From the NCBI GenBank assembly GCA_008921705.1, contig VFFE01007657.1, positions 438,857 through 502,856 on the forward strand: a DNA stretch of 64,000 nt, in the 5' to 3' direction. A program made the position numbers and the translations under genes. The notes beneath the pieces were generated by a model. It saw only the letters and a list, made by a program, of their open reading frames with translations. It was not told where the DNA came from and did not search any database. This DNA is from Burhinus oedicnemus. Taxonomy: Eukaryota > Chordata > Aves > Charadriiformes > Burhinidae. Positions within the stretch are counted from its first letter, which is position 1; each line of letters opens with the position of its first letter. Shown in pieces: positions 1-13,300 of this stretch.

Positions 1-183
1 GATCAACAGGGAGCTGGTTAAAATTAAACAACACAGATACAGTAAGGCTTATATTTGGTTTCCATCTGCTTCTCTAGCATCTGTTTTACTTAGGTAACTG
101 TGACCCATGTAGGATGCCTTTCATGAAGATAGGAACTAAATCAACTGCTACAAAAGGAGGAGCATTACCACCCCTTTCATTTA
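1..183. other. Unique flank left of the first CR1
   Basis: Short AT-rich leader before the first repeat. I see no open frame, repeat or regulatory motif in it. The CR1 tail octamers begin directly at its right edge. Confidence 0.6.
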
Positions 184-248
184 TCATAGAATCATAGAAT
201 CATAGAATCATAGAATCATAGAATCATAGAATCATAGAATCATAGAAT
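184..248 (+). repeat. (TCATAGAA)n octamer array at the CR1 tail
   Basis: About eight near-perfect copies of an 8-bp unit. CR1 3' ends normally carry two to four copies of this octamer, which serves as the terminal microsatellite of the element. The copy at 33.03 kb has only two to three. The array is therefore probably expanded after insertion and may be length-polymorphic. Confidence 0.9.
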
Positions 249-527
249 GGAACCTCAAAGATCATCTAGTTCCAACCCTGCTGCCATGGGCAGGGACACC
301 TCCTTCTAGACCAGGTTGCTCAGAACCCCATCCAGCCTGGCCTTGAACACTTCCAGGGATGAGGCCTCCACAACTTCCTCGGGCAACCTGTTCCAGTGCC
401 TCACTGCCCTCATAGTGAAGAATTTCTTCCTGATATCTAATCTAAACCTACCTTCTTCCAGTTTAAAACCATTACCCTTCATCCTACCACTACACTCCCT
501 GATAAATAGTCTTTCTCGACCTTTCCT

Positions 528-797
528 CTAGGGCCCCTTCAAATACTGGAAGGCCGCTATAAGGTCTACCCAGAGCCTTCTCTTCTCCAGGCTGAACAAC
601 CCCAACTCTCTCAGCCTGTCTTCATAAGAGAGGCGCTCTAGACCTCTGATCATCTCCATGGCTGTCGTCTGGACTTGCTCCAACAAGTCCATGTCCTGCT
701 TGTGTTGGAGGCCCCAGAGGTGGATGCAGAACTCCAGGTGGGGTCTCATGAGAGTGGAGTAGAGGGACAGAATCACCTCCTGTGACCTGCTGGCCAC
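528..797 (-). pseudogene. CR1 ORF2 C-terminal remnant (89 codons)
   Basis: Open frame of 89 codons encoding the C-terminal tail of the CR1 ORF2 protein, downstream of the reverse transcriptase catalytic core. Diagnostic family motifs are visible: a start resembling ASRSQEVILSLYS, then RPHLEFC, then [19 protein letters not shown] near the end. No catalytic residues are present because the element is truncated. The substitutions (for example GLQHKQD where other copies have SPQHKKD) indicate an old copy. It is not a host gene and has no independent promoter. Confidence 0.9.
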
Positions 798-825
798 GCT
801 TCTTTCGATGCAGCCCAGGATGCGG

Positions 826-1390
826 CTGCATCAAAATTGCTGCATGCAAAGCAGAGATGATTTAGGATATATTTCTGCTTCCTAAGACTACATGGATCAG
901 TAAAGAGGGGAATCACACAGGATATGCTATACCACATTCCACTTAAAGGAATTTCATTCTGTAACAATGACAATCTCAAAGAAAGCCTTTAATACCCAGC
1001 TCCTGACTATAATATACTGACAAAAGAGAAAAAGCAAGCAAAAGGAGTTGTTTTGTGGGTTTTTTTTTCTGGAGTTTCTCTACCCTGCATAGAATAACTG
1101 AAGATCATGAAGCTAACTGAGAAGAAAACAGAGCGACCCCACTGCTTGCAGTAGTCCATCAGAAAAGGAGAGTCCTTGGGTCCTAGGAGTGCTTAAAGTG
1201 ATACAACTACATTTTACTCTGAATGGCCATGCATGTCATCAATGACAAGGTTAGGGAAAATTCCCAGGATTGTTATTCTAGTTTCATCTACAATTTTTAG
1301 CTATTTTCAGCTGAACCTTTACATTTTTTTAAATAAAATTTTTGCGTGTTTTAAAACATGCATAGAATTTCATACTTTTACTATAGCGAT
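826..1390. other. Unique sequence between CR1 and LTR
   Basis: AT-rich unique sequence with short A and T runs, for example a T run near 1061. I see no open frame of interest, recognisable repeat or RNA gene here. Confidence 0.5.
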
Positions 1391-1902
1391 TGTAGTGGTT
1401 TAACCCCAGCTGGCAGCTAGGACCACACAGCCACTCGCGCGATTCTTCCCCTCCCCCAAGAAGGGCAGGGAGAAGAGGGAGAAAAGGAGGGCAAAGGGAA
1501 AGAAAAAAAAAACTTGTGGGTTGAGATAAAGACAGTTTAATAGAAGAAAACAGAAAAGGAAAATAATGACAATGACAATAACCATAATTATAATAGCAAT
1601 AATGACACAAGTCACTCTTACCACTCAATGAATTGGTACCTTCATGAGCAGTGATTGCAGATTCCTCCCCCTCCTGGCCTACCCCCATTTGTATACTGAG
1701 CATGTTGTCTATGGTACGAAATATTCCACTGGCCATTCCATTGTTCTGGCTATGCTCCTTCTCAGCTTCTATGGGAAGCTGAAGAGTCCTTGAAAAATAA
1801 AGACTTTGCCTAGCAACAACCAAAACAATACATGTTATTGACATTCCTGTCACAGTAATCACTAGAAAGAAAATTAACTTTTTCCCAGTTGAAACCAAGA
1901 CA
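1391..1902 (-). mobile_element. Endogenous retrovirus LTR (probable solo), avian ERV-type
   Basis: About 510 bp bounded on the plus strand by TG (1391) and CA (1902). Read on the minus strand it starts near TGTCTTGGTTTCAACTGGG and ends in GGGGTTAAACCACTACA. This matches my memory of a very common neoavian LTR beginning TGTCCTGGTTTCGGCTGGG. A low-complexity AAT/GACAAT-rich block sits near 1560-1610 in the 3' half. No retroviral coding sequence adjoins it, so it is probably a solo LTR. The flanking pentamers (GCGAT and GTGGT) agree at only three positions, so a target-site duplication is not proven. Minus-strand open frames crossing it have no family resemblance. Confidence 0.75.
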
Positions 1903-4900
1903 GTGGTATATATGGAAATGCACGTTATATATGTAGAAGTCTGCATTTTATATAAAGATGTGTTGTAGGTTTATATTATAATCCTATCTAAATTTTATAA
2001 ATCTATGATATTTTAAGTTTATATATGTAGTCTCTATACAGCTATATATCTGTAATATATACGAACAACATTTATAAAAAATTAAGGGTTCTGTACATAC
2101 AAAAATGCCCTAAGTTTTCATTTTGAACTATATACAAAAGTTTTATTCACTCTTTGAAACATAGAAAGCACAGTAAAAATCCACAGCACAGGTTATCCAG
2201 GATTAAAGACTTCAGATGTAATTGTTGTAAACTAAAGTTCATCCATAGCAATTTAAAAAATGAAGTATAGATTTTCAGTGTAGAATTCACTGGCAAGGGA
2301 ATTCATCAAAGTTAAAAAAAAATATCATGGGTCAAAAACCCCTATGTTTTTATAAAATCTACTGTTCTTATAATAGAAATTTGGAAATATTTGTCATATT
2401 TCAAAGCTTAAATCAGCATAAAACAGAATAAAACTCAGTATGAGATTCAAATTGTATGAATAAACTTAAATTAGATCTAAATCAAAAAAGAGAAGTTAAG
2501 ATTACTCTTCTTATTTCAGAGAGAAGATACTGGATCCTTCTTTCTTTTCCCTGTAGGCCTTAAAATTCTCTGTGATGTTGTTAACCTTGAACTTATTACA
2601 TTTATGATCTTTGTATAGGAAGATATAAAAGAGATTCAGAAGAGTGACATGAATTGTGCAGCCTCATAAAACTGTTTTTACTGAACAAGCAGAAATGCGC
2701 ACACATCCCAGAATAAGTGCTGTCTAAACCACTGAGTCATGTAAAATAGTACAGTCTCCTGTGCAATTATCTGTGTGGTTCCAACAGCATTTATAATTAC
2801 ATTTGTACTAACACAACAAAAATGACACGGGTACATAGTTTTCAAGCCTGAATCAGCTCACATCCACCTCTTCGGGGGGGGGTCTGCAATGTGGTTTCAT
2901 TGTTCGTTGCCGTGCAGAACAGGGCAAGATGTACTCATGTATCCTACAGAACAAACCTCCAAGGGTTTCCCAGGTCTCAAAGTACTACACTCTTCATTGG
3001 ACACCATTAATTCCAACAATAGCACAATTTATACAATTTTATGTTTACATGTTTGCTCAATTGTTTTAAGGTTTGGTCTCCTAGATTCTTTTGGAAATAA
3101 CAATAATGAAGAACCATAGGATCCTGATCTATTACAATTCTACCCCCGAAAACCAGATGGTCTCAGAAATACTGATGAGGTCTGCGTTCCACAGCTGTAT
3201 TTCCAGATCAGAAAGTTTTAACTGAACAAAGATTAAGTGTCCCTATGAACATAAGCTCAACAGCAACGACAAAAGAAAAGCAGCAGGGATTCTGCACAAA
3301 TGATTACTATGTAAACACCTCAAAAAGCATTTATTCAGCTAAATAGCTTGTAATGTCCAAAACTGGAGAAAACTATCATTGAGGTACATTCACATAACAT
3401 TAATTGCTTGTTTTGCAACATTACATCACAAAATGTGTAACAGATCTAAAGTATACCACAGGGATAGATGTTGTTCAGCTAGACGGATTCCAATTCTGCT
3501 CATACAGGTCTGCTTTGTTGCAGATTTTTGTTAAATATTTTTTGCAAAAATATTCCTAATTTACATAGGAATGCATTAATTAACTAGACAAATATATGTG
3601 ATTAAATGTATTGACTAGTCTGCTTAAATAATACATAGCTGGAAAACGTGTCTTTTTTCTGGCTTTATATTAATTACTGTACTCAGTGTCTGATTCCTTA
3701 GGCATAGCACTAAGATCTTTATTTTACGTTCTTCTAAGCACCTTTGTTATGATATCACAGAATCTTTTACATAAAGAAAAAAATTAACTTTAAACTAAAG
3801 ACCATAAAAAGTTTGCTTGATGTAGATTTTGGAAAAATGGCTGTAGATCTTTCAGATAAAGATAAAAGAATAGATTTGCCCAATTCTTTTAATTCTGAAA
3901 ATACATAACACATTGGAAAATACAATAGAAAATTTATCATAGCTGCAAATAAATATAGGTGTTTAAGGATGTAGGTCTGAACTGAGAGATCAAATTCATA
4001 TTAATGAAGAAGGGATGAAACTTCTATTCATGGCTCATCACATTCAAGACTCTCATTTATTGCATAGTTAGAACTATCTTGCCTCAATGCTACTTCATTT
4101 TCAGCTGTTCAAAGACTGCAGCTGCTGCTGTATCTTTCCAATAGTCAACATTTTTCTCTACATTTATGTGTTACCTCCAAGAGAGAAATAATATACCTAT
4201 CAGTTTAAGAGTGGGAGTAAGAGCTTCATTTATTCTTTTTTTTTTTTTTTTAATTTAAAATTGGGATTAAGGGGTTTGTTGTTGTTATTGTAGGTTTATT
4301 CCATTTTTTTAAGCACAACATATTTAGGTCCAGGTGTAATTTTTAGTTAAAGACAATGATCCATTTCAATTACTGATGCTTCTTGCTGGCAAAATAAATA
4401 AGGTTTCTGGGATTAAAGGCTGCATGAAGATGACTATATTTTACATTTTTCCCTATCGTTTGTGTACAGATAAATAATTAAGTAGTTTAGACAAATAGGG
4501 AAGTGCATATACAGTCATGAATAGTGACTAAACATGCTCAGAAATACACAGTATAAGAGTGCCATCTTCTGGAAATAATATTTCATATACTTATCATTCA
4601 TTTTAGTCCTTGGCTCACAAGAAATATTAGTTAAAGATTAATGATGTTTACTTGCCTGTTTGCCCTGTATTTCCCTTTTCATTTGTCTATGCTAGTTTTA
4701 AAGTTAGTAGTCCCTGTACAAACTCGTTTCTATACAAGGACCTAGACAGTGTGAATTTAATAATCAGCCAGAATTTCGACTTTCAGGTTTATAAGGAGTT
4801 GTACAATCCCTAAGAGTTAAAACAATCTGAACAATAACCTTCTCTCAATAGAAAAGAGTCAAATTTGTCTAGTTTTAAAAAGTTTTAATCCTTTATCTTG

Positions 4901-7900
4901 ATAAGCTTTGACAAAATATAAAATAAAATGAGACTGTTACTTCTCATTGTTGTCTGAAACTTTAAACTGGATCCTCTACTCTGTTCAGCTTGTTCTGCAT
5001 GAGGATCAAATGTCTGATTATTAAGATATGAAACTACACGGTTCTCTGGAGCAGACACACACCCACACCCACACTCCACACACAAAGTCTCCAGAACCTT
5101 AGAAGTATTTTTCAAGAAGAATAATTTGGATCGAGTACTCACTCTTCCAAATACACATGCATTTTCTACTAACTCTGTTAAAAATATTCTGGTCATGGTG
5201 CCTCTATTTCTAACAGAAATGATGGAATACAGTTAAATTTAATCCCACATAATAAAGAAGCACCTATATGCTCTATAAACATAGACAAATCAGGGACCCA
5301 GTTACAGCACAATTATCCTCACCTTAAGAAGAAGACCTTGTATCCATAAATTGCATGCTTAAAACACATGTTAACGCTTTGCATTGTCTGGGAGTGAGGC
5401 CTCGGGGAAGTGATGTGTAAAACACTATCCTCCCTTCTTGCCTTGGAACCCAATAAAATCAAATCTCATCTACTATACTTCAGATGGGATTTTTCTGTCT
5501 GTGTTTCTTTTATTTATATTTTTTCGATCCCTAGCTTTCATTTTTCATGTCATTGTTCATATTGCTACTACCAAAACCAATAATCATTTGTCCTGTATCT
5601 CACTCATTTTTTGTGCACTTAAAAGCCTCCAAAATGAAATTCCCCTTCTTCTCTGCTCTTACCTTTCCAGATTAAATATACCTATTTGTCATCCTTCCAA
5701 GCTCTCCACTTTCTGTTGTCAACAATCAGTCCACCCTTTTAGACCTTCTGTCCCAGAGGGATTTTCTCTTTGACCAGATCCTATTTTCCATTCAGCTAAT
5801 CAACAGCATGCTCCACATCTTCCTTCAAGGAACTTTAAAATATGCTCTTGTAACTTTTGTAGGTATTTCCTCCTTCTCAGCTCAGAATCAAGATGAAAAA
5901 AAAACCCCACCAACTTTCTAATAATGTTTTGATCAGATTAAAATTCCAGTCTATACAGCACTTGTTCAAGGTTATCATATTATCAGCATGTGTATTAAAA
6001 CAGTTCTTCACCTCTTCCCAAATGATAAGCCCTCTAATTTGTTTGAGTGGGTAATAACAGAATGCTTGTGTTGCTTTAGTTGCTATTTTTCAATTCCGTA
6101 TTCTATCTTGTGTCGTCTCCTGTGAACTGTTAATACAGATTTGGGAAATTTCAATTCTCACTACTATATTCTTGCATACCAACAGTTTGAAATTACACTG
6201 TTAGAAGCATTCTCAAAACAGAAGTCTAGAAACTGGCATTCTTAAACACAGATGTCTTCTCTGTCTTGTCACTGTCCCTCTGTGGATGATGGATGCATAT
6301 TAAAAGATCCACGTAGAGAATTTGGAGAAGATCCAAGAATGGTAAGCAAGACAAGACTCGATACGGACATAAACACATTACAGTACTATAAACTGTTTTG
6401 TAGATATATAAAACTTATTGCTTTCTCTAGCACTTTCAAAATCATATTTCAAAACAAAAAATAAGACAAAGCAACTTACAGATATATTTTGCAATACTAA
6501 ATATACAATGAGAACATCTAACAGACTAAAAGACCAGTTATTTGCTCAAAACTTCCTGCAGTTGAATATTAATTAGGAGGAATTGAATGAAGTATAATAG
6601 TATAAGAGGTATTATGAGCCAAAATGAAAGATACAAATTAAAACAAGCAAAAAAATGCATATTTACTGTGTTTGGTATTCTAAGGCCAAGGTTTTTAAGC
6701 TGCTCTCTGCAACAACATAGACTATGAACAAACTAAGAGCAAGGAGTTGAACAGCGCTAGAAAACAGAACTAGAAGAGACTTATTCAGACAATATTATTT
6801 TTTTCTTTTAAGAAAAAATATATCACAGTTTAAAACCAAAATGACAGCGAAGAGAATAAATGGACTTAGATACCAAAACACTTTAATCACAGATACACAA
6901 GACATATGTGGTTTTACAAATTGCACAACTTCACTGTCCCGTGGGTAAGACTGCGCTCTCCAGGAGCAAGGCTGAGTGAGCCAGTGCAGCAGCCACAGCG
7001 CGAGGTGCACCATCCTGGGGCCCAGATGTGGCATCTGCTGGATGTCAGCTTGGTGCCCTTTTCTGCAGTCTCACCACTACTGCCTTGGGAATCCCTCTCC
7101 CTTACAGACCATTTTATCTTTTTTTTTTTTCTTTCTTTTCCTTTTTATATTTTTTAACTGTTTCTTCCCTTAAAGCCTATTCCAAAGCCTTGGTTGGCTT
7201 CATATGCCTTTTTTATAAGCTTCTTCAATTTTATGGCTCTTTATTCACAGTTACCTTTTGATAACTAAAACAGCCAACGTTTGTTCTGTTTCCAACTGAA
7301 CAAGATATTTCTTAGAGTCTGTTGAGCAATTGAATTTCATCAAGCCCTCAGAACACAATGTTGAGGTCCATATTGTGACCTAGCATTTAATTTCTCCAAT
7401 TTTAAAGTAATTTCCATTTTCTGTATGACATCAGAATTCTCTTCTATCTCAAACAATACCATTTCAAACTTTGTATTCTCTGAAAATGTCAAGATATTAA
7501 CACTGTCTACCTTGTCCCTTACCTAAAATATTGAGTATAGCCTCAGCACCCATACATGCAGAGTTTCACTAGTAAATTGCCAGCACACTAATTATTCATG
7601 TTTTTGCATAACCTTTACCTAAAATATTTTTTTTTCCTCCAGTTTATCCACTTGTTTCATTTGTGACAGTCCTCAGACACTTTTAGTGAAGTTCAGGGAG
7701 CTTTTCTAGTCAAAATAATCAGCTGACAATGCAAAAAATCAGATAATCCGACACAGTTTGTTTTTAATAGAAGTCAATGTTGTGTTAGTGCTGCAGTATT
7801 AAAAAGAACAGTATCATGAACCTTGTGTTAAAACTGTGTTAATAACATCTTCAACTGAAAGTAATCATGGGCTTTTCCAGCAATTTCACTGCTAGAAAGC

Positions 7901-10251
7901 TGCTAGAGTACTGCTAAAAGATTTTGAAAATCCTGTCCTTAATATATGAGTTTCAATTAGCTCTATGTTTTATAGGTTCAAGATTAAAAAAAAAAAAAGT
8001 AATAATAGCATGACATTTTAAAGTTATTTCCAACCACAGAATTCTGTCAAAGTATCACCTCTAAATATTCTCTGTGACATAAGCATGAGAAACAAATTTG
8101 GTAAGACAGCACTGTATGTTTAAAAGGCAAGCTACAAAATGGTAATGGACAAGCAAGACCCTTTAGCTACAGCTAACCTACTGTCCACATGTCAGGTTAC
8201 TCTTTTTTTTTAAACTTGACTTTCATAGTTTGACACTGACTTACCTGGATGTCAAACTAAATTAGACCAAAATAAGGAAATATTTCTAAGTTATAGTGAA
8301 TGGGTCTACTGTCCTTTCTGAAAAACATGGCTAATTAGGTAGTTACAATCCAAAAAAATTTTTTTTTCTTTATCATCCCACAGGTAAAAATAGGCAGAGT
8401 TGACATTAAGATGAACTTTGAATCTCTAAATGTGCCCAGAATCAAATAGCTATAAGGATTTTAAGGTTGTCACAGGAAGTGCTCTCCCTTTCATTACCCT
8501 GTAATTTTAAAAAATTTTTACCCAAAACAACACTTTTTTCTATCTAAACAAGGACTAACTAAAAAATCCCACCATAGATATATATTGTCACAGGAATAGT
8601 TTAAATGAGTAGCTATAAAAAGTTTCAAAATCCACAACTCGCTTTATTCTTCAGGGATGAAAACAGGAGAGAAATCTGAATTTACTCATGCTGAAATATT
8701 TTCACTTATATCTGATAGCAAGTCATCTTCAGTTCAAGGTATGTCTTTGAAACCCAGACCTAATAAAGAAAACTGAAAGGTTCTATAAAAGATTACTTTT
8801 TTGGTCTATAGCTCAAGAACACAGCCAGGAAAAGGCACATAGCTCTGTTTTGTCAAAACTACAAAACCAGTAATATTTAAATATAAAATTAGACATTCTG
8901 GGTATATACATTTGAAATGAAGTGGTGTCAAAGCATGAGTACTCTTTGTTAGCTTGTTGTCATATAATCAATTCAAGCAAGTAAAATAAATAAGTAAGTA
9001 AATAAATAAATAAATAAAGTCAATCAATCTGAACTCCTCTTTAAGAAATCAGAATGTAATGATACTGTAGTAGGCAACGAGTTACAGGCAGGAATATTCT
9101 TAATATTTTATTCAGTGTTTTGACCTTGGCTGAGAGCTTATAAAAAGAAGATATTAGAGGTCATTCCTGTACACAAGGACATTCTTTTAAACACTGATGT
9201 GAGATTATTTAATTAAATAATCTGAGTTTCTGAACCTTCTAATGTCATTTTGCAACAGAAAAATTAAAATGAATATGGAGTTATTTGGAATCTGAATAGT
9301 TAGTTTGCCTAAAAGGAATCATACCTTGCAGAGTTCAGTGACTGATACATGTATATGAACTAGGTTTATTATTTTAACTATTTGGGAGCCTTTAAAACCT
9401 TAGCTACACCACTGAAAAGAAAGGAAGAACAAATACATGGGCTTGCTTTACAAGTTTCTCTTCCTCTAACTGCCAAAAATTTTTCTATGCTTTGTGACAT
9501 CTTGCCAGACTGATGTAATATAACTTTCTTCATTTCTTAGAGCAATTGCTCAAAACTCCTCCTGACATACCAGAAAATTTCTTGGCATACCACTGTTACC
9601 TCAGCAGAATTTACTTGTTTTTAACTGAGATAATAAACATTTGAAATCCCACAAGCAGTGTTTTAGCTTTTTTCTTTCAGTTTGTTCCTCTGTTACCAAA
9701 ATATTCAAGCATTCATTTTCCAAGTAGTAATACTTTTTTACAGAGTAATACTTTTTTACTCTTGAAAATTTATTTGTTTCTAGTGTGCTATGCTTCTCTA
9801 CTTTAATATATCTGGGAGAAACACTTACTAGAATACAGGAGAGGGGATGGGAAAAGGTTAATAGAATTAGATGAAAATTAGGAAAAATGTCTCACAGTCA
9901 TTCTGACTAAGCACAAAAAGAAACTTTAGAAATAAATTGATAATAATTTGTAAATACTTTAATAGAAAGAAAATATGAGGTATTAAATGAGTCTTTTTTA
10001 GTGAAGAAGGACATAACAAAGCAGTGGATTGACAGTTAAAAGAAGATTACTTACAACTAAAAGAAAAGACAAAAAAGGATATTGATAAGTGTTGAAATAA
10101 TAGTAGTCATTAATAGTACAAACTGTGAAAGATTAATATGGAAAATACTGAACTTTTCATGTCTTTAAATCAAGATAATTGCCCTTCTGAAATATAGGTT
10201 TAATGAAATAAGTTATTGATCTCAATGTAGGAATAAGTGGGTAGAATTCTT
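1903..10251. other. Long AT-rich stretch without recognised genes
   Basis: About 8.3 kb of unique AT-rich DNA. It holds a 9-base G run at 2874-2882, a poly-T run near 4232-4251, a T-rich tract near 7119-7155 and an (AAAT)n microsatellite near 8984-9018. Short open frames occur (for example about 5438-5773 plus and 6795-7034 minus). None shows a domain, a family motif or paired splice borders that I would defend. Confidence 0.5.
8984..9018 (+). repeat. (TAAA/TAAG)n microsatellite
   Basis: An imperfect tetranucleotide repeat: AAAT/TAAA units interrupted by TAAG units near the left side. Simple sequence; no function inferred. Confidence 0.85.
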
Positions 10252-10318
10252 GTGATACAGGAGGTCAAACTAGATGATCTAATGGAGCTTCTGGCCTTAA
10301 AATATATGAAACTGTGAA
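10252..10318 (+). mobile_element. Ancient CR1-type LINE 3' tail
   Basis: A short plus-strand segment reads 'ggaggtcaaactagatgat', then 'cttctggccttaaaat', then 'atatgaaactgtga'. This matches the 3' end of an old CR1-like family (GACTAGATGATC...TTCTGGCCTTAAA...CTATGA), known from many sauropsids. It is much more diverged than the other CR1 copies here and has lost its octamer array. Only the last 65-70 bp remain recognisable. Confidence 0.7.
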
Positions 10319-13300
10319 GAGTTAACCAATAAACCATATGGTGATAATTCTTTCTGTCCAGCTCAGCCATTTATATGCAATAAATCCTCCAGGAACAGAA
10401 AGAACACACTCCAGGGCCTCGTCTTTTGCACATTTGTATCTGCTTTTGAGGGCCAGATTCTGTATAGTTAGACAATTGTGCCTTGATACATGGAAAAATG
10501 CTGAGTCTTTGTAGCTCTGTTCATGAAAGACCAAAACAAAAAAGGCTAATAAAAAAAATCTCCCAAAACCTGTTGTTAAAAATTCAAAGGTAACAACATT
10601 TATCAACTTCCCAAATCTGCAGAATTTTATTGAGATAAAACTTATTTCTGTAAACCAAAAAAGAAATACAGTTAACATACGGACAGTATTGGAATGAGTT
10701 AAAGGTAACTTTCTCCTCTCCAGAACTGTCATATTTATAATACCAATCCAAATAACATTGGATTACTTTTTAAATCAAACATCCTCTTCCTTGATTTGAA
10801 TCAGAATTAATTCAGGAAAGTCTTGTGGTGTACTGTGCATAACTTATGGTCAAGATGATCAGAGTTATTTCTGTAAAATACGTATAAACTTACCTCAAAA
10901 CACGTGTGTTACTTAAAAGAGATCTTGATGTTACGGAAGGAATTTATGAACTAATGATCTTTCAGATGTGTCACCATTATTTTACAGCAGGTTGTTTGGG
11001 CACAGAACATTGAAAACAGTCATTTTTCAACACACCACCATAAAAATACAGATCCTTATAGTGGGTTTGAGGACAAGTCACTCACCTTCTCCTTTATAGA
11101 AAGTACGCTACCTTAGAAGTTAATAATATAATTCCATTACTTCTCAGACTGTGATGATTCTGTGTGTTAAAAGTAATTTAATAAGTTTAATTATGTGTTA
11201 TGAGTATTTGTGTAAAACATTGCAGAAAATATTTGTCATTCATCATGACCATCATAGTAGTCCTTTGCTTTGCAGAATCCTTGTTTCTACAATGTTAGAT
11301 CTGACTTTTCCATTCCTCCTTCCTGTTTTCTGAACCAAAATACTAACAGTGAAAGACCAAAAAAAAAAGAAATCACAGCACTTAAGTTTGTAATACAAAG
11401 AATCTAATAAAATTCTCTTAATGTGTTGATTGTGTCTACCTTTCTTTTTTCTGATAAAATAAGAACTGTTAGAGCTATTGTTTGACTTTTGGTGTTTTAT
11501 ACAAAATCTATACTTCCATATGTTTTTTTCTTATCCGGAGACTGAATAATCCATAGGCTGAACCAATTTTCATTATTGCTATTTCATCAGACTGATCTGG
11601 TAAAGTGTGTTCCTCCTCAGCTCCTCTGTTCTGATGTATTTGCCTAGTCTTTTCTAACTCATGTATGAACTGGACATAACACTTGTTCAATTTAAATTGG
11701 AGCAGACAAATAAAATTAGCTTTAAAATTTAGGACACTTAGCAATGGATGTCCAAATTTGGGCAGCAGTTGTTTAGTATATTTCAAACAGATGAGGATAA
11801 AAAAAATAAAAAAATTTTAAAAATTTCTACTTCTTTATTGTCCAAACTTTTTGTATTGTCTCCAAATATTCTCTCTGACTGTGTAGGGAACACATCACAA
11901 AAGCTTAAATGATGTCCTTACAGCAATGAAAACTGAAGCAGAGGATACAAATAATTTCACCTAAAACAAAAGAAAACAAAATCTTTAAACTTTTTTTAAA
12001 GTTCAGGTCTTAGGCTGAAAGATATCATGGGGAGATGACAGATCTGCTGTCACTGGGTTAAATTAAAGCACCTATAAATTACATCACCTGGCTACATTTC
12101 TCTCCCATATCCTCATATTGAATGAAGGTTCATTAGAGAATGTCAGCTTGACATGAATTTTACATGAATGAATTCTCAGCTAGTTAATTACAAGTAGAAT
12201 CCAGTTCTTTATATTTCCTGAGCAACAAAGAAATATATTACCCAGCTACTCTGAAGCATAAAAGCAGCATCATAAACTTATTACAGCTAGAAGCTCAGCC
12301 CAGCCTAACGAGTCTTTCAGGATGACTGCTGAGAGAGGTAAGGTGGCAGTGAGAAAGAAGCTTTCTGAGGCACATGGATTACATTGCCCACTGATCGAAA
12401 TCAAACATTCTCAACGTTATACTTGAACTGTGTAAATTGTAAAATTCCTCTATGTCTACCCTGTTGAAGCCATAGTAAGGGAAACTGTGCTACCTCAGGA
12501 TTGTTGCCAGCCTATATTATGAAGAAATAAAAGTGAAGACATTCCTAACATAGTTGGCCATATCAACTAGGGGACAAAGAATTAATCAGAAAGTTTGTAT
12601 TTGTTTGTAACTACAACCTAGAATGCTGTAGTGCAAAGACCTTTTTTATCAGTGAGTTTCAGAGAGATGAAAATTAGAATTATGTCTTTTGCAGACAGAT
12701 GTGATACATTAGTTTTCAGGGGTTTTTGCATGGCAATATAACCCTTACAAGTAAGTTAGAAATACCTTTGAAATACTATCTATTTTGACTCATTACTATT
12801 CAGAACAAGTTTTCCTCTGATTAATCCTTGATGTAGGAAGTTAAGAAATGAAATATTAATACAATCCAGGGACATACCATAACTGCAATTCATTTTTCCT
12901 AATTAGAAACTTAAGCATTTTGTATAACAAGCTGCATTTTCCTTACATGAGCTGGATTTCAAAAATAGCCACAGCAAGACCAGCAATATGGCAAAACAAA
13001 AAAGTGGGGAAGAATTATGAATAATCACTGTCCAAAGTATTTAAAATCAGAAACAGGCAAAGACGTGACGCAACAAGCTGTAATACTCCTTTTAAAGTAT
13101 AGGGAAACAAACTTCACACAGTCATTCCTTCACACCCAGTATCTCTGTAAAAGGACTTTGTATTCTGCAGAACAGCAAATTTTGGGTATATTTCAGAAAT
13201 GTAGGAAAGAAATTCTGAAGCTAAGATTCCAGCTCTACATAGTAAAATCTGGTGTCTAGAAGGTAAAGACATGAATCGAGCTTTGTTACTTCATGATCTA

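Larger units (their letters stand above)
184..825 (-). mobile_element. CR1 LINE fragment, 3' end, 5'-truncated
   Basis: Minus-strand CR1 non-LTR retrotransposon. The plus strand shows the reverse complement of the CR1 3' end: about eight TCATAGAA octamers, then the conserved 3' UTR ('atcatctagttccaaccc', 'gggcaacctgttccagtgcc'), then the ORF2 C-terminus. It stops near 825, just after the stretch matching 'ctgctggccacgcttct', so it is strongly 5'-truncated, as is usual for CR1 copies. No target-site duplication is expected, because CR1 typically lacks a clear one. The octamer array is longer than in the other CR1 copies of this window. Confidence 0.95.

Noticed and set aside
1329..1946. 205-codon minus-strand open frame
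   Set aside because: It runs through the LTR at 1391-1902 and its purine/pyrimidine-rich tracts; the translation is low complexity (runs of Y, C, H and F) with no domain.
10322..10732. 136-codon minus-strand open frame
   Set aside because: F/L-rich translation with no motif, no splice-like borders and no compositional contrast; best explained as chance in T-rich DNA.
11508..11786. 92-codon minus-strand frame with a protein-like middle and acceptor-like ATGTCCAG
   Set aside because: The donor is weak, the flanks are AT-rich and no family is recognised. It could be added to the chain of candidate exons only by wishful choice of borders.
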